From Aerococcus sp. HMSC062A02 (GTDB lineage Bacteria > Bacillota > Bacilli > Lactobacillales > Aerococcaceae), in contig NZ_KV797917.1 of assembly GCF_001809535.1 (NCBI RefSeq), positions 1 through 36,712 on the forward strand: 36,712 nucleotides of DNA, read 5' to 3'. Shown piece by piece: positions 1 through 7,380 of this stretch. The translations under genes were made by a program, and so were the position numbers. The first letter of the stretch is position 1, and the number at the start of each line of letters is the position of its first letter. The notes under the pieces were generated by a model that was not told the DNA's origin, ran no database searches, and worked only from the letters and a program-made list of their open reading frames with translations.

Positions 1-121
1 ACGGCTGCAAGCCGAACGTTCCCTTTTGTGAAGAAGACCTATTTCTGCCAGCATGAACCCGACTATAAGGGGGTGTGAGACTTGGCGGTTAGCTTTTGTT
101 CGCTGGAGCCAGTTAGCAGTC
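1..121. repeat. Partial copy of a structured intergenic repeat (copy A)
   Basis: This stretch aligns by eye with 30261-30387 over about 120 bases. Shared blocks include a GGCT-loop-AGCC hairpin, a TTTTG-GAAGA block, AACCCGACT followed by TAA and a GGG run, then TGGCG, TTAGCTTT, CTGGA and AGCAG. The first hairpin stem differs between copies in a compensating way: CGGCT/AGCCG here, AAGGCT/AGCCTT in the other. Similarity stops near 121, in the middle of the second module of the full copy, so this copy is truncated there. Its left end lies outside the window. No credible gene lies in 1-165. The strand of any transcript is unknown. Confidence 0.6.
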
Positions 122-165
122 CATCCTGAAAGGCTTATTGCAGCCCTAGTAAAATTGAACAAAAT

Positions 166-215
166 AAAAGAGAATCTACACGTCACTAGTTGCTAGTGGG
201 TAGATTCTCTTTTTT
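166..215. terminator. Bidirectional rho-independent terminator
   Basis: Perfect 14-bp stem AAAAGAGAATCTAC (166-179) with its complement (200-213), enclosing a second CACTAG/CTAGTG hairpin. A T run follows on the plus strand, and a T-rich tract (TTTTATTTTG) follows on the minus strand. It starts directly after the stop codon of the minus-strand XRE regulator and also closes off transcription entering from the left. Confidence 0.85.
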
Positions 216-519
216 ATTCCTTTAGGTCTTGAGCATAGTGAAGCAGCTGAGCCTGTTTATCGGTATCTAGGGATTCATAAATTTCAATGAGTTGGTCGCT
301 AGGACTCTGGTATTTTTCTCGCAAATCTTCTTTTAAGAGTTCGTCGATGCCGACATGGTATATGGCGGCTAGCTCTTCGACGACATCCAGGGAAGGGGCG
401 TACTTACCGTTTTCCCAGTCAGAAATTGTTGAATTTGTTTTACGGTTGAGCTTTTTGGCGATGTCCTTTTGGTAATAATTATTTTTTTCGCGTAAAAATT
501 TTAAATTTTCTGCCAACAT
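214..519 (-). CDS. XRE-family (HTH_3) transcriptional regulator
   Basis: A 101-aa DNA-binding repressor-like protein. The N-terminal 65 or so residues form a helix-turn-helix of the Cro/C1 type: a LAENLKFLREKNNY start, a QKDIAKKLN helix and the recognition segment STISDWENGKYAPSLD. A short acidic tail follows with no recognisable second domain. The start chosen is the ATG at 519, with AAGGAGG seven bases upstream. A TTG six bases earlier keeps the frame but sits too close to that site. It is divergently oriented to a second small XRE gene (700-900) across a 180-bp spacer full of AT-rich palindromes, an arrangement typical of paired regulators that control each other. No integrase or phage gene is visible nearby, so it looks like an orphan switch. 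The target genes are unknown. Confidence 0.85.
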   Translation of the reverse strand: MLAENLKFLREKNNYYQKDIAKKLNRKTNSTISDWENGKYAPSLDVVEELAAIYHVGIDELLKEDLREKYQSPSDQLIEIYESLDTDKQAQLLHYAQDLKE

Positions 520-557
520 AGGCAAGCCTCCTTAGTATTTATATTAATCATAGCATG

Positions 558-597
558 TTCATATAAATAATGAAACTAAATTCATGAAATTAATTTC
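558..597. promoter_or_regulatory. Operator-like palindromes between divergent XRE genes
   Basis: Three palindromes are visible: TTCAT-7 bases-ATGAA (558-574), TTCATGAA (581-588) and the perfect 12-mer GAAATTAATTTC (586-597). They lie in the spacer shared by the two divergent XRE genes, close upstream of the minus-strand gene, whose likely -10 (TATGAT read on the minus strand) is just beside them. Binding by either regulator is inferred from position and symmetry only. Confidence 0.45.
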
Positions 598-651
598 GTT
601 TCTATTTATTAGAATTACAGTTCGCTATTTTAGAAATCCAGGCGTATAAAT

Positions 652-680
652 TTGACTTACATATACCCTAACTATATAAT
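652..680 (+). promoter_or_regulatory. Sigma-A promoter of the 66-aa XRE gene
   Basis: TTGACT (652-657), a 17-base spacer, then TATAAT (675-680). Transcription would start near 687, leaving a leader of about 12 bases that holds GAGGAGG before the ATG at 700. This rules out a coding start at the TTG of 652, which is the -35 box itself. Confidence 0.85.
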
Positions 681-699
681 TCATATGAGGAGGCTTGCT

Positions 700-900
700 A
701 TGAAAAGAAAATATTTAGGAGATTGGCGCAAGAGTAGGGGAATGACCCAGGAACAATTGGCTCAGGCTGTCCACATTACGACCAGGACCATTGCCAATTA
801 TGAGAAAGACCCCAAGAATCTCTACCATGCCTCTTATGCTAATGTATTAAAAATAGCAGAGGTTTTAAATATTCATCCGGACCAATTAGAAATCAAATAA
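700..900 (+). CDS. Small XRE-family (Cro-like) regulator
   Basis: A 66-aa protein that is essentially one helix-turn-helix domain: GDWRKSRGMTQEQLAQAV, then the recognition helix region TTRTIANYEKD, then a closing helix ending ADVLNIHPDQL-like (here AEVLNIHPDQLEIK). Length and form match Cro-type small regulators. The ATG at 700 is preceded by GGAGG with good spacing, and a near-consensus promoter sits just upstream. The ten bases GGAGGCTTGC before this start also precede the start of the divergent regulator at 519. A strong terminator begins at the stop codon, so this is a one-gene transcript. The controlled genes are unknown. Confidence 0.85.
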   Translation: MKRKYLGDWRKSRGMTQEQLAQAVHITTRTIANYEKDPKNLYHASYANVLKIAEVLNIHPDQLEIK

Positions 901-937
901 AAAGCAGCAAAGTTTAGCAGATACTTTGCTGCTTTTT
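899..937. terminator. Bidirectional terminator
   Basis: Perfect 15-bp stem AAAAAGCAGCAAAGT (899-913) with ACTTTGCTGCTTTTT (923-937) and a 9-base loop. It overlaps the stop of the upstream XRE gene and ends two bases before the stop of the convergent 95-aa gene, so it serves both. Confidence 0.9.
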
Positions 938-939
938 GC

Positions 940-1227
940 TTAATTAAAGTTGGGAAGGATGGCTTCATAGACGTCTGAATTTTCCTTTAATTTGAGGGGA
1001 TAATTGGTTCGGTAGAGTGAGCCTTCTTGGTTCTGCTCCATGTACATGACGAAGTCTCGGGTCTCGTTAATCGGATAGATGGTTAACAATTTAGTGAAGA
1101 CATCATCCTGGTCAATAATGACATTGCGGATTAAATAATCCTCAGTAAAGGAATAATCAAATTGAAAATATTGGCCGGGCTGGACCCGGTACTCGTACTC
1201 TAAGAAAGTGATCAGTTCTTTGGACAT
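940..1227 (-). CDS. Hypothetical 95-aa acidic protein
   Basis: I do not recognise this family. The 95-residue product is soluble-looking and rich in Asp, Glu, Tyr and Phe, with no signal peptide, membrane segment or cysteine. It reads as alternating beta-strand-like segments (EYEYRVQPGQYFQFDYSF, then DYLIRNVIIDQD). The gene is probably real: ATG follows AGGAGG at a good distance, a promoter with TTGTAA-17-TACAAT lies upstream at 1268-1296, and the 3' end shares a perfect terminator with the convergent XRE gene. It is divergent to pepO, and a palindrome overlaps its -35 box, which suggests regulation by a dimeric repressor. Confidence 0.7.
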   Translation of the reverse strand: MSKELITFLEYEYRVQPGQYFQFDYSFTEDYLIRNVIIDQDDVFTKLLTIYPINETRDFVMYMEQNQEGSLYRTNYPLKLKENSDVYEAILPNFN

Positions 1228-1267
1228 GTAAATTTCCTCCTAGCTCTACAGTGACTTTCCTTTATTA

Positions 1268-1307
1268 ATTGTACCTATAAATGTATGCGTTTACAAGTTT
1301 TTGTAAA
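1268..1307 (-). promoter_or_regulatory. Promoter with overlapping palindromic operator
   Basis: Read on the minus strand: TTGTAA (1291-1296), 17 bases, TACAAT (1268-1273). The -35 box sits inside the perfect inverted repeat TTTACAA-GTTT-TTGTAAA (1290-1307). The palindrome lies in the 238-bp spacer between the 95-aa gene and pepO. It could bind a repressor that blocks the -35 region. Its identity is not known. A clear -35/-10 pair for pepO was not found. Confidence 0.55.
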
Positions 1308-1465
1308 TAAATTCACAGTTTGAGTGGATAATATTTTATTATGGGCACTTGTTACTAGCTGGCAAAAGTGAGTTAAAACTACTTTTTAGTAAACTTTAAA
1401 AGGTCAGGGGCCGATACCGTATGTTAAAATAGAGGGTACAGACTATATGGAGAGGGAGAGCGATA

Positions 1466-3364
1466 ATGACTATCGATTACGATTCGATTAAAGATGACCT
1501 TTACCTAGCAGTTAACGGAGACTGGCTAGCCCAAGCGGAGATTCCTGCTGATAAGCCAGCTACAGGCGGATTTACCAGTTTAAGAGACCAGATGGAAGAC
1601 CTCTTATTAGAAGAAACCCAAGCCATGCGCGAGGGCAAATTAGCCTTGGACCAGCCAGAATTGGAAGAATTCGTGGCCTATTACAATAAGGCCCTCGACT
1701 TCGAGGGGCGCGAAGCCCAAGGGAGTCAGCCCTTAGAAGAAGAAATTGACCAAGTCAAAGCCTTGGAGAGCTTAGCTGACCTGCAAGCCTTTGCAAAAGA
1801 CTGGTCCCTTAAGAATAATGACTTGCCCTTTGCGATCAGCGTGGAAGCGGATATGAAGGATACCGACCACTATACCCTCTACCTGGATACCCCAGGCTTG
1901 GTCTTGCCAGACACGACCTATTATGAAGAAGGAAACGAAGCGGGCCAAAGCTTACTAGCTGTCTATGCCAAGCAGTCCGAGGAATTATTGAGCTATTGTG
2001 GGATTGATCAAGCGGAACAAGTCACCGCTCATGCCTTGGCCTTTGACCGGTCCTTGGTCCAGTATATGAAGAGCAATGAAGAATTAGCGGACTATCCCAA
2101 GCTCTATAACCCACGGTCGATGGACCAGGTGCAAGCTTACTCGGCTAGCTTTGATTTTAAAGCTTACTTTGAAGCCCTCTTAGGTCAAGTGCCGGACCAG
2201 GTGATTGTGACCCAGCCGGTTTTCTTTGAGCATTTTGATGAGCTTGTTAATGCCGATTCCTTCGACCAAATGAAAGCTTGGCTCCTCGTCCAAGTGGTCA
2301 ATGCAGCGTCGAATTGCCTCAGTGAAGAAATGCGCCAGATCGGCAGCCAGTATAGCCTGGCCCTGTCCGGTAATCCTGAGACCCTATCTAAGGAGAAACA
2401 AGCCTTCTACGCTAGCACAGCCATGTTTGACCAAGTCATCGGGCTCTATTACGGCAAGAAACACTTTGGCCCCCAAGCCCGTGAAGATGTCCGCCAGATG
2501 GTTGTGGAAATGATTGAAGTTTACAAGAAACGCTTAGAAGCTAACGATTGGTTGAGTCCAGAAACCATTGACAAGGCCATTGTCAAGCTCGACGCCATCG
2601 ATATCTTGGTCGGCTATCCGGATACCTATCCTGACATCTACAGCAAATTCAAGGTAGACCCTGAGCTCAGCTTCTACGGCAACCTCCAAGCTTTCAGCCG
2701 GATAAAGATTGCTGACCGTTTGGGGCGTTATGGCCAAAAGGTTGACCGGACGGAATGGGGGATGTCACCAGCGACGGTCAATGCCTACTATAACCCAAGT
2801 TTCAACCATATCTGTTTCCCTGCGGCCATCTTACAGGCGCCTTTCTATGCCATTGACCAGAGCCGGAGCCAGAACTACGGGGGGATTGGAGCCGTGATTG
2901 CTCATGAAATTTCCCACGCCTTCGACAACAATGGGGCCCAGTTCGATGAGAAGGGGAATATGACCAATTGGTGGCAAGCAAAAGATTATGAGGTCTTTTC
3001 TGCTAAAGCAGAAGAGATGGTCGACCAATTTGACGGCCTGCCTTTTGCTGGGGGCCAAGTGAATGGACGGATGACGGTTTCTGAAAATATTGCCGATGCC
3101 GGCGGTCTCCAAGCGGCTCTTGAGGCCTGCCAGCACGAGGAAGATTATGACCTAGAAGCTTTCTTCATTAATTGGGCAAGGATCTGGTGCCAAAAAGCTC
3201 GGGACCAATACAAGCAATTGCTGCTCAATATGGACGTCCATGCCCCAAGTCCACTGAGAGCTAATGTTCAAGTCAAGAATATCGATGCCTTCCATACTTG
3301 CTTTGGCATCCAGGAGGGCGATCCCATGTACCTAGCCAAAGAAAATCGTGTGGTGATTTGGTAG
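1466..3364 (+). CDS. pepO: M13-family zinc endopeptidase PepO
   Basis: Neutral endopeptidase of the neprilysin/PepO family, which cleaves oligopeptides and usually acts inside the cell in lactic acid bacteria. At 632 aa it is full length. Seen in the sequence: the zinc motif HEISH (His480, Glu481, His484), the downstream third ligand in ENIAD (Glu540, with Asp544 as partner), the substrate-binding NAYYN stretch before the zinc site, and the conserved C-terminal end with a final Trp. There is no signal peptide or N-terminal membrane segment, in line with a cytoplasmic enzyme. The ATG follows a purine-rich GGAGAGGGAG site. It is transcribed alone, 88 bp before argS, and is divergent to the 95-aa gene. 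Confidence 0.95.
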   Translation: MTIDYDSIKDDLYLAVNGDWLAQAEIPADKPATGGFTSLRDQMEDLLLEETQAMREGKLALDQPELEEFVAYYNKALDFEGREAQGSQPLEEEIDQVKALESLADLQAFAKDWSLKNNDLPFAISVEADMKDTDHYTLYLDTPGLVLPDTTYYEEGNEAGQSLLAVYAKQSEELLSYCGIDQAEQVTAHALAFDRSLVQYMKSNEELADYPKLYNPRSMDQVQAYSASFDFKAYFEALLGQVPDQVIVTQPVFFEHFDELVNADSFDQMKAWLLVQVVNAASNCLSEEMRQIGSQYSLALSGNPETLSKEKQAFYASTAMFDQVIGLYYGKKHFGPQAREDVRQMVVEMIEVYKKRLEANDWLSPETIDKAIVKLDAIDILVGYPDTYPDIYSKFKVDPELSFYGNLQAFSRIKIADRLGRYGQKVDRTEWGMSPATVNAYYNPSFNHICFPAAILQAPFYAIDQSRSQNYGGIGAVIAHEISHAFDNNGAQFDEKGNMTNWWQAKDYEVFSAKAEEMVDQFDGLPFAGGQVNGRMTVSENIADAGGLQAALEACQHEEDYDLEAFFINWARIWCQKARDQYKQLLLNMDVHAPSPLRANVQVKNIDAFHTCFGIQEGDPMYLAKENRVVIW

Positions 3365-3452
3365 GTGCTATAAGTATAGAAGATTCTATGCTAAAATAGT
3401 TAAGATGAAAGAGGTGCTCAAATCCGCACCCAAAAAGACAAGGAGTTGTGTT

Positions 3453-5144
3453 ATGGATTTAAAACATCATGTTGCCGAAGTGATTTATGAGTCAGTTTCT
3501 GACCACTTGGATGTGGATCAGATTGAAGCTGCCCTCGAAACTCCTAAGCATAGTGACCACGGCGATATTGCCTTTCCCTGCTTCCTCTTAGCCAAGGCCT
3601 TGCGCAAGGCACCCCAAGCCATTGCTCAAGAACTCGCTGCTGAGATAAATGACCCTGCTTTAGACAAGGTTGAAGCAGTGGGCCCTTACTTGAATTTCTT
3701 CCTCAAGCCGGACCAAGTGTCTAAGCAAGTCTTAAAAGAAATTCTCAGCCAGGGTTCAGATTACGGCCAACAGGACTTAGGCCATGGGGGCAATGTCACC
3801 ATCGATATGTCCAGCCCGAATATTGCAAAACCTATGTCCATGGGCCACCTGCGTTCTACGGTGATTGGGAATGCGATTGGGAATATTTTGGCCAAGGTCG
3901 GCTTTAACCCCATTCGGATCAACCACCTGGGTGACTGGGGGACACAGTTCGGGAAATTAATTGTGGCCTATCGCTTATGGGGAACGGAAGAAGAGGTCCG
4001 GGCGAATCCGATCCAGGAACTCTTACGCCTCTACGTGAAGTTCCACGAAGAAGCCGAGGAAGATGAGAGCTTAAACGACAAGGGCCGCCAAGCTTTTAAG
4101 GCCTTGGAAGAAGGTTCGGAAGAAGAATTGACCCTCTGGCGTTGGTTTAGAAGCGAGTCCCTCAAAGAATTCAACCGCATCTATGCGATGTTAGGCATTG
4201 AATTCGATTCTGACAAGGGTGAAGCCTTCTACAATGACAAGATGGACCGAGTGATCGAGCTCCTGGAAGAAAAGGACCTGCTCAAGGTCGATAATGGGGC
4301 GACGATTGTTGACTTAGACAAGTATGATTTGATTCCTGCCTTAGTCAAAAAGTCAGATGGAGCGACCCTTTATATGACCCGCGACCTGGCCGCTGCCCTC
4401 TATCGTAAGGACCACTATGACTTTGCTCAGTCCCTCTATGTGGTGGGCAATGAGCAGAGTATCCACTTCAAGCAATTGAAGGCGGTCCTCAAAGAAATGG
4501 GTTACGACTGGTACGATGACATCCACCATATTCCGTTCGGTCTGGTGACCAAGGATGGGAAGAAGCTATCTACCCGTAAAGGTAAGGTGGTCCTTCTCGA
4601 AGAGGTTCTCAATGAAGCTATCCGCCTGGCTGAAGCACAAATCGAAGAAAAGAACCCAGATTTAGCCAATAAAGACCAGGTCGCCCACCAAGTTGGGGTC
4701 GGAGCTGTCATCTTCCACGACCTGAAGAATGACCGGATGAATAACTTTGACTTCAAACTCAGTGAAATTGTCCAGTTTGAAGGGGAGACTGGGCCCTATG
4801 TCCAATACGCCAATGCTCGGGCGCATTCCATCCTGCGCAAATCAGGTCGCGACCTTGACCTGGCGGCTGACTATACCTTAGAAGATTCAGAAGCCTATAC
4901 TATTGTTAAGGCCTTGAATGACTTCCCAGAAACCATTGAAAAGGCCTACCGCCACTATGAGCCAAGCGTGATTGCTAAGTATGCGATCAACCTCGCTCAG
5001 AACTTTAACCGCTACTATGCTCACAACCGTATCCTTGAAGAGGATGAAGGCTTAGAGTCACGTTTAGCCCTCGTTAAAGCAACGACAATTGTTCTAGAAG
5101 CAGCTTTGAACCTGCTCGGTGTCGCTGCACCACATGAAATGTAG
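3453..5144 (+). CDS. argS: Arginyl-tRNA synthetase
   Basis: Class I aminoacyl-tRNA synthetase that charges tRNA-Arg. The 563-aa product has the usual length. It shows the N-terminal additional domain, the HIGH-type signature in the form MGHL (residues 130-133) within [17 protein letters not shown], the KMSKS-type loop LSTRKGK (about 372-378), and the all-alpha anticodon-binding C-terminal domain (DALR type). I chose the ATG at 3453 because AAGGAG stands seven bases before it. A longer frame from 3405 would add 16 residues that the family lacks. The 88-bp gap after pepO holds a short GGTGC/GCACC hairpin (about 3413-3431). No T-box features were seen. A terminator follows. Confidence 0.95.
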   Translation: MDLKHHVAEVIYESVSDHLDVDQIEAALETPKHSDHGDIAFPCFLLAKALRKAPQAIAQELAAEINDPALDKVEAVGPYLNFFLKPDQVSKQVLKEILSQGSDYGQQDLGHGGNVTIDMSSPNIAKPMSMGHLRSTVIGNAIGNILAKVGFNPIRINHLGDWGTQFGKLIVAYRLWGTEEEVRANPIQELLRLYVKFHEEAEEDESLNDKGRQAFKALEEGSEEELTLWRWFRSESLKEFNRIYAMLGIEFDSDKGEAFYNDKMDRVIELLEEKDLLKVDNGATIVDLDKYDLIPALVKKSDGATLYMTRDLAAALYRKDHYDFAQSLYVVGNEQSIHFKQLKAVLKEMGYDWYDDIHHIPFGLVTKDGKKLSTRKGKVVLLEEVLNEAIRLAEAQIEEKNPDLANKDQVAHQVGVGAVIFHDLKNDRMNNFDFKLSEIVQFEGETGPYVQYANARAHSILRKSGRDLDLAADYTLEDSEAYTIVKALNDFPETIEKAYRHYEPSVIAKYAINLAQNFNRYYAHNRILEEDEGLESRLALVKATTIVLEAALNLLGVAAPHEM

Positions 5145-5181
5145 GGAAGGGCTAAAAACTTGAGCAATCAATTATCATATT

Positions 5182-5236
5182 AAAAGAAGCCTTGACCAAT
5201 CAGTTGGACTGAAAGGGTCAAGGCTTCTTTTTATTT
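5182..5236. terminator. Bidirectional terminator between argS and the convergent gene
   Basis: Perfect 16-bp stem AAAAGAAGCCTTGACC (5182-5197) with its complement (5216-5231), an 18-base loop and T tracts on both sides. It ends inside the stop codon of the minus-strand membrane gene. Confidence 0.9.
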
Positions 5237-6427
5237 TTCGGGATAGAGTCCGGCTTCGGCTTCTTGGATCATATTTTTAATCGGTAGGACGATGATAAGG
5301 AAGAGGAAGCTGGTCTGGATCCAAAAGATCGTCAGGTCTAGGAGACCGTGGAGGAGGACAATGGAAATAAAGGAGCAGATCAGGGCCAAACGAAGACGGA
5401 GAGCAGGATGCTTTCTCATGGTATTAATCAAGCTAGCAAAGCGGTAGAAAGGGAGAAAGAGGATGCTGCAGCCGACTATCCCATAGCTGAGCAGGGGATC
5501 CAGGTAGATGCTGTGGGAATGGATGGTTGATTTTCCCCCAGGGTACTCGTTCCAGACCTGCAAGTAGGTCAAGGGGCCCTGGCCAAAGAGATAGTTATGG
5601 CGGAGCGCTCGCAAGGCTGTCTGCCAGATATGGATCCGGTCCCCCAAGGCCCAAGATAGGGAGTCCATGCGGGGGAAGAGGTCGGTCACCATTAAACCAA
5701 GAACGCCAAGCACCATCAGCCCTAAGCTGACCAAGGCCTGTTTGTGGTAGCCGTAAACATAGTAGAAGACGACGATTGATCCGACAACCACCATAAAGCT
5801 GGTCCTAGCTCCAGTAAAGAATATAGCGGACAGATTACAGAGGGTAATGAAGGCGAAGGCTAATTTCTTTCGCAATTTCTTGGTTCGCGTCAACTTGTAG
5901 AGGCCAATAATGATGAAGAATTCAAGCATCATAGCATAGTAATTCGGATTAAAAAAAGTCGCTTCGACCCGGTCCGCATGCTGCTTGCCCATAGCTTCGG
6001 AAATAAAGGTGTAGTCCCATTCCTGGATGAACTGAAAGTGCTCGAGCAGGGCAAAAATAAAAAGAATAAAACTGGCGATAAGGCTGACATTGATCAAGTC
6101 TTCCACAAAATAAGGCTTGATGGCATCAAAATAATACTTGAAAAAAATTAAGTAGATAGCAAAGCCAAAAGATATGAGGACACCCAACCAGTTTTGATAG
6201 ACGAGGGAAATGCTAATATTGTAAGCGATAAATATCCAAAAGGCTGCCATGACCCCACTATTATCCGTAAAGCTGGGGCGGAAAAGCCCGCAGCCCCCTA
6301 AAATAATAAAAATAACCGTCATCACGGTGACCGTAATATAGAAGGGGAAGAAGTTGCTAATTAATAAGATCATCAAGAGCAAGGCTTGCAGGTCCCAGGG
6401 TAAACGATCGCTTGAGAGGGTCTTCAT
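5231..6427 (-). CDS. O-antigen ligase-like (Wzy_C/WaaL) membrane protein
   Basis: A 398-aa polytopic membrane protein with about ten hydrophobic segments. The large loop near the C-terminal third contains RIHIWQTALRALRHNYLFGQG and HSHSIYLDPLLSYGIVG, the pattern of the Wzy_C/O-antigen ligase family. Members polymerise or transfer lipid-linked glycans at the outer face of the membrane. The ATG at 6427 was chosen because GGAGGTGATTC lies just upstream, almost complete complementarity to the 16S rRNA end. The GTG nine bases earlier has no room for a ribosome site. The gene stands alone, with no glycosyltransferases, flippase or sugar-nucleotide genes beside it, so its substrate cannot be inferred from context. 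Confidence 0.8.
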   Translation of the reverse strand: MKTLSSDRLPWDLQALLLMILLISNFFPFYITVTVMTVIFIILGGCGLFRPSFTDNSGVMAAFWIFIAYNISISLVYQNWLGVLISFGFAIYLIFFKYYFDAIKPYFVEDLINVSLIASFILFIFALLEHFQFIQEWDYTFISEAMGKQHADRVEATFFNPNYYAMMLEFFIIIGLYKLTRTKKLRKKLAFAFITLCNLSAIFFTGARTSFMVVVGSIVVFYYVYGYHKQALVSLGLMVLGVLGLMVTDLFPRMDSLSWALGDRIHIWQTALRALRHNYLFGQGPLTYLQVWNEYPGGKSTIHSHSIYLDPLLSYGIVGCSILFLPFYRFASLINTMRKHPALRLRLALICSFISIVLLHGLLDLTIFWIQTSFLFLIIVLPIKNMIQEAEAGLYPEK

Positions 6428-6544
6428 GCGAATCACCTCCTCCTTTATAACTTATCATTAGTTACTATGATACCACGTTATAGCTAGAGAAGTACAAAGA
6501 ATTTCTAAAATCAAGACCAGCTTTGCTCGGCCGATCCTCATCCT

Positions 6545-6573
6545 CTGACAAAGGCAAGTAAGAATGGTAGAAT
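6545..6573 (+). promoter_or_regulatory. Sigma-A promoter of the C39-like gene
   Basis: CTGACA (6545-6550), 17 bases, TAGAAT (6568-6573). The leader is short and GGAGG stands seven bases before the ATG at 6608. Confidence 0.7.
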
Positions 6574-6607
6574 AGGGATATGATATTCGCGATATGGAGG
6601 GAAATGA

Positions 6608-7291
6608 ATGGTTGAACAATGGCAGGGTCTGCCAGCAGACCGCTTTGCAAAATATAGAAGTTGGATTAACCGCGAGGAGCCTGGAATTTGTGGGTCCTAT
6701 GTCACTGCTGCCTTAGTCCATGACCGTGTTCTGGCTGATACAGGACGGGCCTTGGACCCGGGCCGCTTACTCGGGGCCAGCCAAGAGTTAGTCGATGACA
6801 AGCACTTACACAAGGGTACCTTTATTTGGAACATTTATTCGGGCTTAGACAGTCTCTTGGGACCCCAAGGCTACCGGGTCAAGGTCGGTCTCTTTTCAGA
6901 AGTTAAAGTCCCTGACTTAATGGCTGCAGGCTACGGGCCCTTTGTCGTGGGAACAGCAGGTCTCCTAGGGTCTCCCTATGGTAATCACTGGCTTCTGGCC
7001 TACGCCTATCGCTATAATGACCAGGGGGACTTGGAATTTCGCTGCTACGACAACCACGGTCAGTCCCAAGCCGTCCTCCCAGCTAAGTATTGTTTCTCCT
7101 ACGCTTATTTAGAAAAGCTGCCAGAGACAGCAGATGACCAGTCTGCGAAAGAAGAGAGAAGTCATAAAGATGAAACTATCCGCTTCCATAGCAATGGCTA
7201 CCGCCAAGAGGCCCTTGAGCAGGCCGAAGCAGAGGAAGGGAAGACCATTTTTGGAAAGTCTCTAAGCGATATTTTGGATCTTTTTATTTAA
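6608..7291 (+). CDS. Putative papain/C39-like cysteine peptidase-fold protein
   Basis: A 227-aa protein without signal peptide or membrane segment. Three spaced elements suggest a papain-like catalytic set: Cys28 in GICGSYVTAALVHD, His127 in GNHWLLAYAY, and Asp148/Asn149 in CYDNHG. This order and spacing resemble the C39-like peptidases and their inactive relatives. The usual upstream Gln of the oxyanion hole is not obvious, so activity is uncertain. The last 60 or so residues are charged and probably disordered. It has its own promoter and terminator and is not beside a transporter or bacteriocin precursor, so a bacteriocin-processing role is not supported by context. The fold assignment is inferred from motifs only. 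Confidence 0.5.
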   Translation: MVEQWQGLPADRFAKYRSWINREEPGICGSYVTAALVHDRVLADTGRALDPGRLLGASQELVDDKHLHKGTFIWNIYSGLDSLLGPQGYRVKVGLFSEVKVPDLMAAGYGPFVVGTAGLLGSPYGNHWLLAYAYRYNDQGDLEFRCYDNHGQSQAVLPAKYCFSYAYLEKLPETADDQSAKEERSHKDETIRFHSNGYRQEALEQAEAEEGKTIFGKSLSDILDLFI

Positions 7292-7309
7292 TTTTTTTCG
7301 ACAACACAA

Positions 7310-7351
7310 AAACAGAGCTTCCCGTCTTTTGGACAGGAGGCTCTGTTTTTT
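7310..7351. terminator. Terminator after the C39-like gene
   Basis: Stem AAACAGAGC (7310-7318) with GCTCTGTTT (7340-7348), extended by TCC/GGA, followed by a T run. It also lies just past the stop of the convergent ATPase gene and may act on both strands. Confidence 0.8.
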
Positions 7352-7380
7352 ACTTAAGCCGAGTTAAGAGACTTGGCTTC

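Noticed and set aside
652-699. Longer start for the small XRE regulator
   Set aside because: The TTG at 652 is the -35 box of a consensus promoter, so it cannot be in the coding part of that mRNA.
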